This document shows, one piece after another, positions 59,713-64,000 of a stretch of 64,000 nucleotides of DNA. Source of the stretch: Paenibacillus durus (GTDB lineage: Bacteria; Bacillota; Bacilli; Paenibacillales; Paenibacillaceae); contig NZ_CP009288.1 in NCBI RefSeq assembly GCF_000756615.1, positions 2,108,001 to 2,172,000 of the forward strand. Reading direction: 5' to 3'. The position numbers and the translations under genes were made by a program. How positions within the stretch are numbered: position 1 is the first letter of the stretch; each line of letters starts with the position of its first letter. Below the pieces are notes generated by a model. That model was not told the origin of the DNA. It worked only from the letters and a program-made list of their open reading frames with translations, and searched no databases.

Positions 59713-60256
59713 CCGGAGATCGAACCGCAAGGGCTATACCCTTGTCTATACAGGCGACGGCAAAGGCAAAACGACAGCCGCGCTGGGGCTCGCGCTGCGG
59801 GCTTCGGGACGCGGCTACAAAGTGCTGATTCTGCAATTTATCAAATCGCCGCAGAGGACCTACGGAGAACATATCGCTCTTCGTAAACTGGGTGTGGAGA
59901 TCCGGCAGCTTGGCGCGGGATTCACCTGGACAAAGACGCCGGAGGAGCACCGCTCCGCACTGCGGGAGGCATGGGCTTCGGCCAGAGCAGAAGTGCTTGG
60001 CGGCGATTGGGATGTAGTAGTGCTGGACGAAATCAACAATGCGCTGGCGATCGAGAAATTCCTGGTTGACGACGTTCTTCCCCTCGGCGAAGTGCTTGAT
60101 TTAATCAGGCTAAGGCCGAAGCATTTGCATCTGGTCCTGACCGGGCGTCAGGCGAAACCGGAAATTCTGGAATTGGCGGATCTGGTGTCCGAGGTTCAGG
60201 CGGTTAAGCATTATTATAATGATGGAGTACCCGCGGTTCTCGGGATTGAATATTGA
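59699..60256 (+). CDS. cobO: Cob(I)yrinic acid a,c-diamide adenosyltransferase (CobA/BtuR type)
   Basis: A 185-residue P-loop enzyme attaching the 5'-deoxyadenosyl group to cobalt. It has the Walker A motif YTGDGKGKTTAALGLALRA, QFIKSPQRTYGEH and VVVLDEINNALAI. I use GTG 59699, eight bases after AGAGG; the start lies in the end of cbiA. Its end overlaps the open frame of cobU but precedes the chosen cobU start. Confidence 0.93.
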   Translation: MEQSDRRSNRKGYTLVYTGDGKGKTTAALGLALRASGRGYKVLILQFIKSPQRTYGEHIALRKLGVEIRQLGAGFTWTKTPEEHRSALREAWASARAEVLGGDWDVVVLDEINNALAIEKFLVDDVLPLGEVLDLIRLRPKHLHLVLTGRQAKPEILELADLVSEVQAVKHYYNDGVPAVLGIEY

Positions 60257-60281
60257 CCTTGGACGCGGCAGGGAGGAAATG

Positions 60282-60902
60282 ATGGTTGAAGCGGAGTCCG
60301 ATGAAAAAAAGCTGATCCTTGCCACCGGAGGGGCGCGAAGCGGGAAGAGCCGTTTTGCCGAACAGTATGCCGGGGAACTGGGACTGACCCGGGGGCAGGA
60401 GGTCATATATGTTGCCACATCCCAACTTTATGATGACGAGATGAAAAGACGGGCGGCATTACACCGGGACCGGCGGCCCGCAGAATGGCGGACGATCGAA
60501 GAGCCGTACGAGTTGGAATCCGTCATCCGGCGGCTGTCGGAAGAACCGGTATCCGTAGTCCTGATCGATTGTATTACCTTATGGATTTCGAACCTGCTGT
60601 TACAGCCGGACGAAGCGGGACAAGAGCGCTGGATGATGCCGGAGCTCAGCGAGTCTATTCTCGAACGGACCCGGGAGCTTGTACGCCTGCTGAAACGGGC
60701 TCCATTCCATGCGGTTCTCGTTACCAATGAAGTAGGCGACTCGCTCGTTCCCGAATATCCGCTCGGCAGAGTGTACCGCGACCTTGCCGGGCAGGTGAAT
60801 CAGACGCTTGCGGAACAGGCGGATGAAGTCTTTCTGGTTGTTTGCGGAATTCCTGTGAATTTGCGGGAAGCGGCCTGGCGGTTCGGTGGAAAGGGGCAGT
60901 AA
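60282..60902 (+). CDS. cobU: Adenosylcobinamide kinase/guanylyltransferase CobU
   Basis: A 206-residue bifunctional enzyme that phosphorylates adenosylcobinamide and activates it with GTP. The P-loop is LATGGARSGKSRFAEQYA; the RDRRPAEWRTIEEP segment carries the guanylylated-histidine region near ALHRDRR. VLIDCITLWISNLL and NEVGDSLVPEYPLGRVYRD are family motifs. ATG 60282 is favoured by GGGAGG. Confidence 0.94.
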   Translation: MVEAESDEKKLILATGGARSGKSRFAEQYAGELGLTRGQEVIYVATSQLYDDEMKRRAALHRDRRPAEWRTIEEPYELESVIRRLSEEPVSVVLIDCITLWISNLLLQPDEAGQERWMMPELSESILERTRELVRLLKRAPFHAVLVTNEVGDSLVPEYPLGRVYRDLAGQVNQTLAEQADEVFLVVCGIPVNLREAAWRFGGKGQ

Positions 60903-61877
60903 TTGTTGCAAGGAATTATGATTGTGATTACAGCGATTGTCATTGATCTGCTGATCGGCGACCCGCGCGGCATTCCGCATCCGGTGATCGGGATCGGGAA
61001 GACCATATCCGCCGCGGAATCGGCCCTGCGGAAATGGGGGACAGGACGGGCGGCAGAGAGAGCGCTTGGCGTGCTCCTTGTCCTAATCGTACTGTCCGCC
61101 GTGTACGCCGCCGCTTTCCTGATTCTGTGGCTTGCCGGACTCATTCACCCGATTATCCGGTTATTAGCGGAGGTCTGGCTGATTTCAACCACGATTGCCA
61201 TCAAAGGCTTGGGTGACGCGGGCATGCAGGTATTCCGTCCCTTGATCAAGGGAGATTTGGACAGCGCCAGAACCTATGTCGGCTACATTGTGGGCAGGGA
61301 AACTCATGCTTTATCGGAACGGGAAGTCACGAGAGCCACCGTGGAGACGGTTGCCGAGAATATTGTCGATGCCGTGGTTGCCCCTCTGTTCTATGCGCTG
61401 ATCGGCGGGGCTCCCCTGGCTTTACTGTACCGTGCGGTGAATACCCTCGATTCGATGGTCGGCTATAAGAACGATAAATACCGGTATTTCGGCTGGGCTT
61501 CCGCCCGGCTTGACGATGTGCTGAACTATATCCCCGCCAGAATAACGGGGCTGCTGCTTTGGGCTGCGGCGCTTATGACGAAAGAGCTGAATGCTGGGAG
61601 GGCCTGGCAGGCCATGCGTCGCGATGCCGCGAAGCATCCGAGTCCGAACAGCGGCATCCCCGAGGCTGCAGTTGCCGGAGCGCTGGGGATTCAGCTTGGC
61701 GGGTTCAACAGCTATGGCGGCATTGTTTCGGAGAGAGCCAGAATGGGAACCGCCACCCGGCAGTTGGCAGCGGAAGATATCCGGCAGACGATAAAGATTC
61801 TAAGGCTGACCGCGGCAATCATCGTGACCCTGCTTCTGCTCGCGGCGGGAAGCCTTTTTTATGGAGAGATAAGATGA
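60903..61877 (+). CDS. cbiB: Adenosylcobinamide-phosphate synthase CbiB
   Basis: A 324-residue integral membrane amide ligase joining aminopropanol phosphate to adenosylcobyric acid. It begins ITAIVIDLLIGDPRGIPHPV; TVETVAENIVDAVVAPLFYA and AVNTLDSMVGYKNDKYRYFG are the conserved segments. A TTG start follows AAAGGGG. It overlaps cobS by four bases. Confidence 0.94.
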   Translation: MLQGIMIVITAIVIDLLIGDPRGIPHPVIGIGKTISAAESALRKWGTGRAAERALGVLLVLIVLSAVYAAAFLILWLAGLIHPIIRLLAEVWLISTTIAIKGLGDAGMQVFRPLIKGDLDSARTYVGYIVGRETHALSEREVTRATVETVAENIVDAVVAPLFYALIGGAPLALLYRAVNTLDSMVGYKNDKYRYFGWASARLDDVLNYIPARITGLLLWAAALMTKELNAGRAWQAMRRDAAKHPSPNSGIPEAAVAGALGIQLGGFNSYGGIVSERARMGTATRQLAAEDIRQTIKILRLTAAIIVTLLLLAAGSLFYGEIR

Positions 61878-62647
61878 GACAATGGCTGGTTTCTTTAATT
61901 GTGGCGTTTCAGTTTCTTACCCGGCTTCCGATTCCTGTTCAAGTGGATTATGACAAGCGCTATGTGAGCCGAAGCGTGCTGTTTTATCCGGTTGTGGGGT
62001 TTGTCATCGGCGCTGTTCTTTATCTGGCTTTGGTAGTGCTGTCATCCGGCTCGGCTCCTCTCGATGCGGCTGTACTGCTGCTCATTTGGACCCTTCTGAC
62101 CGGGGGGCTGCATCTGGACGGTTTGATGGATACGGCGGACGGACTCGGAAGCCATCGGCCGCGTGAACAGATGCTAGCGATCATGAAGGACAGCCGTGTT
62201 GGAGCCATGGGCGTCTTGGCGGCGTTCTTCGTGCTGCTGATCAAGTGGGCCTCTCTCTGGACCCTGATTGACAGACTGCGAGAGGGCTCGATATCCGGGA
62301 GCGTGCTGCTGTGCGTGCTGCTTACCGTTCCGGCCGTGAGCCGGGGGGCTATGGTGGCTGCCATTGTCCGGCGCCCTTATATTGGAGGGGAACAAGGCAT
62401 GGGAGGGCTGTTCCGGGAAGCCCGTGCCGGTTATCTTGCAGGAGCTATGCTGCTGCTGCTATTCCCGGTTATTCTCCGGCCTTCCTTCGGATGGATCTGG
62501 CTTACCATCATTCAGGCCGCTGCCGCCTGGCTGCTGGTCCGTTATTTTGTCCGGCGGCTTGGAGGGTTGACCGGTGATACGTATGGAGCTTTGAACGAGC
62601 TGGTAGAGACTGCGGGTCTCCTGGCTGCGGTATATATCTCGTTCTAG
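61874..62647 (+). CDS. cobS: Adenosylcobinamide-GDP ribazoletransferase (cobalamin synthase) CobS
   Basis: A 257-residue membrane enzyme joining alpha-ribazole to adenosylcobinamide-GDP. It has FQFLTRLPIP, then GGLHLDGLMDTADGLGSHRP with the metal-binding acidic residues, KDSRVGAMG and GDTYGALNEL. ATG 61874 overlaps the cbiB stop (ATGA). A longer frame starting at 61559 runs antisense-free through cbiB but is not coding. Confidence 0.95.
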   Translation: MRQWLVSLIVAFQFLTRLPIPVQVDYDKRYVSRSVLFYPVVGFVIGAVLYLALVVLSSGSAPLDAAVLLLIWTLLTGGLHLDGLMDTADGLGSHRPREQMLAIMKDSRVGAMGVLAAFFVLLIKWASLWTLIDRLREGSISGSVLLCVLLTVPAVSRGAMVAAIVRRPYIGGEQGMGGLFREARAGYLAGAMLLLLFPVILRPSFGWIWLTIIQAAAAWLLVRYFVRRLGGLTGDTYGALNELVETAGLLAAVYISF

Positions 62648-62663
62648 AACAGGAGGAAAAAGC

Positions 62664-63785
62664 ATGCTGGAGCGAAACGGCCATGGAGGGGACTTGGCTA
62701 CGGCGGAAGAACTGTTCGGAGTACCGGCCCGGGAATTGCTTGATTTCAGCGCGAATATTAATCCCTTTGGACCGCCGCCGGGGTTAAAGGATGTCCTTCA
62801 TGAGGAATGGGCGGGGCTGGTTCACTATCCCGACCCTGAATCCCGGGAACTGCGAACAGCCATTTCGCAAAAATACAATATTGAGCCTGCGTCCATTCTC
62901 GTTGGCAACGGGGCTGCCGAAATCATTGATTTGATCGTGCGAGGGTTTAAGCCGGGGAAAGTGGCGGTGGTCGATCCGGCGTTTCTGGAATATGCCGAAG
63001 CCGCGTTAAAAGCCGGCGCCGAAGTTCTATCCGTTCCCGCCTCTGCGGACGACGGCTTCGCCATTCCCGAGGAAGCGCTGCTCGCCGCCTGCGAAGAAGC
63101 GGACCTGCTGTTTATTGGCCAGCCCAACAATCCTACGGGACAGTGGCTGAGCAGGGAAGCCGTGGTTCGTCTTGCGGACACAGCCGTAACGCATAATACC
63201 ATCCTTGTGCTCGACGAGGCGTTCATCGACTTTTTCGAGGACGAGAGAGAGCTGTCTTTCATTCGCGAGGCGGCTACTTCGAGGCATGTGATCGTTATTC
63301 GGTCCATGACCAAATTTTACGGCATCCCCGGATTGCGGCTGGGCTACGCCGCCTCCCACCCGGACAATATCTCGTTCATTCGGAAGCTGCAGGTTCCATG
63401 GAGCGTAAATCTTTTGGCACAAAAAGCCGGGGTGTTCGCGTTAAAGCAGAACGAATACGAAATGCGCACGAAGCGGCTCGTAGCCGTGGAGCGGGCCTGG
63501 CTGGAAGAGGAATTAAAGCGAATGGGCTGCTTGCCGTATCCGGGAAAAGCCAATTTTATTCTGGTCCGCACCGGCGCCTCCGGGCCGAATGCTTCGGAGC
63601 TCCAGCTCACGCTGGGGCGGCAGGGCATTCTGATTCGCGGATGCGCTGGTTTTGCCGGTCTTGATCACCGATATTTTAGGATTGCGGTTAGAACATGTAT
63701 GGAGAATGAACGCTTGATTGCCGCGCTGCATGGCGCTCTCTGCAATCGGCAGGGAGCGGAGGGGACAGATTGGCCGTCTCGCTAA
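62664..63785 (+). CDS. cobD: L-threonine-O-3-phosphate decarboxylase CobD
   Basis: A 373-residue class I PLP aminotransferase-fold enzyme that makes aminopropanol phosphate, the substrate of CbiB. The N-terminal DFSANINPFGPPPGLKDVL is typical of CobD. VGNGAAEIIDLIVRGFKPGK, FIGQPNNPTG and the lysine motif SMTKFYGIPGLRLGY complete the PLP site. Histidinol-phosphate aminotransferase is the close alternative, but the N-terminal motif and operon context favour CobD. The ATG follows AGGAGG. The end overlaps the next gene by 16 bases. Confidence 0.92.
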   Translation: MLERNGHGGDLATAEELFGVPARELLDFSANINPFGPPPGLKDVLHEEWAGLVHYPDPESRELRTAISQKYNIEPASILVGNGAAEIIDLIVRGFKPGKVAVVDPAFLEYAEAALKAGAEVLSVPASADDGFAIPEEALLAACEEADLLFIGQPNNPTGQWLSREAVVRLADTAVTHNTILVLDEAFIDFFEDERELSFIREAATSRHVIVIRSMTKFYGIPGLRLGYAASHPDNISFIRKLQVPWSVNLLAQKAGVFALKQNEYEMRTKRLVAVERAWLEEELKRMGCLPYPGKANFILVRTGASGPNASELQLTLGRQGILIRGCAGFAGLDHRYFRIAVRTCMENERLIAALHGALCNRQGAEGTDWPSR

Positions 63786-64000
63786 CGAAGATTATTTTTG
63801 CCAGGCATGGAGCTACGGAGTGGAATACGCAGCAGCGCTACATAGGACATACGGATCAGCCGCTGAATGAGCTGGGCAGGAAGCAGGCGAAGGAACTCGG
63901 CAGCGCCTTGGCGCATTTTCATTTCGATGCCATTTATTGCAGTGATCTGCGGAGAGCCCGCGAGACAGCCTATGAAGTGCAGCAGGCAATTTGCGGCGAA
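63770..64000 (+). CDS. cobC: Alpha-ribazole phosphatase CobC-like (partial, runs off the window)
   Basis: The first ~77 codons of a histidine phosphatase. A TTG start behind GGAGGGG is followed by IIFARHGATEWNTQQRYIGH and later YCSDLRRARETAYEV. The RHG-x-T-x-W-N motif, the GHTDQPLNELG segment and the position at the end of the cob operon match alpha-ribazole phosphatase, which removes the phosphate before or after cobalamin assembly. The 3' end lies beyond the window. Confidence 0.88.
   Translation, partial: MAVSLTKIIFARHGATEWNTQQRYIGHTDQPLNELGRKQAKELGSALAHFHFDAIYCSDLRRARETAYEVQQAICGE

Noticed and set aside
61559..61873. N-terminal extension of cobS
   Set aside because: It lies wholly within cbiB in another frame; the true start is the coupled ATG at 61874.

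Overview
The window looks like a chromosomal segment of a spore-forming Firmicute, most likely Paenibacillus or a close relative. The evidence is two kinds of small acid-soluble spore protein gene, a YtaF-type sporulation membrane protein, a sporulenol-synthase-like cyclase, an S-layer-homology protein, NrdR, frequent TTG/GTG starts with strong AGGAGG sites, and an anaerobic-type cobalamin operon of the kind described in Bacillus megaterium (CbiX with a His-rich tail, CbiH60). The genus call is inference from gene content and order.

Layout. (1) 1-16.7 kb is a conserved core block, nearly all on the + strand: the end of thiF, then thiG and thiH (thiazole synthesis); a fused class I fumarase; a PhoR-type histidine kinase, PhoP, a soluble CBS/chemoreceptor-like protein, pstB and phoU (phosphate sensing and uptake); polA, mutM, ytaF, coaE, a lytic transglycosylase, an alpha/beta SASP (minus strand) and nrdR. 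(2) tRNA-Ala(GGC) at 16914-16986 marks the edge of a long accessory region running to about 46.7 kb. It holds gene fragments, rearrangement scars and many small regulator/target pairs: an EFR1-type ferredoxin, a sporulenol-synthase-like cyclase, MarR, TetR/DoxX, TetR/quinone oxidoreductase (frameshifted), SspH, an SLH protein, a KinE-like kinase, TetR/SDR/MDR/SMP-30, an IS200/IS605 relic, an MFS exporter, Lrp, two serine hydrolases, LysR, a DJ-1/PfpI protein, MerR, a SunI/YnzG protein, a GntR/EamA cassette between long direct repeats, and an AT-rich unknown gene. A 53-bp near-copy of the 3' part of tRNA-Ala recurs at 33863-33915 and a degenerate third piece lies at 25852-25884. Part of this region may therefore have arrived as one or two elements integrated at the tRNA 3' end; no integrase is visible. 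(3) 46.7-64.0 kb holds a histidine phosphatase, then a cobalamin riboswitch with a terminator, then a tightly packed operon: cobT, cbiH60, cbiX, cbiJ, cbiC, cbiD, cbiET, cbiL, cbiF, cbiG, cbiA, cob(I)alamin adenosyltransferase, cobU, cbiB, cobS, cobD and a cobC gene cut off by the window end.

How it works together. The B12 operon covers cobalt insertion (CbiX), the anaerobic corrin-ring steps, adenosylation and nucleotide-loop assembly. It lacks only a cobyric acid synthase (cbiP) and the uroporphyrinogen/precorrin-2 steps within the window, and should be shut off by its own product through the riboswitch. The Pho block couples sensing (kinase, PhoP), import energy (PstB) and negative control (PhoU), though pstS, pstC and pstA are not present. 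In the accessory region several regulators sit beside visible dyads that overlap the promoter of their likely targets: MarR, the TetR at 22949, and the TetR at 29063 with three matching sites. These are the clearest new regulatory hypotheses in the window.
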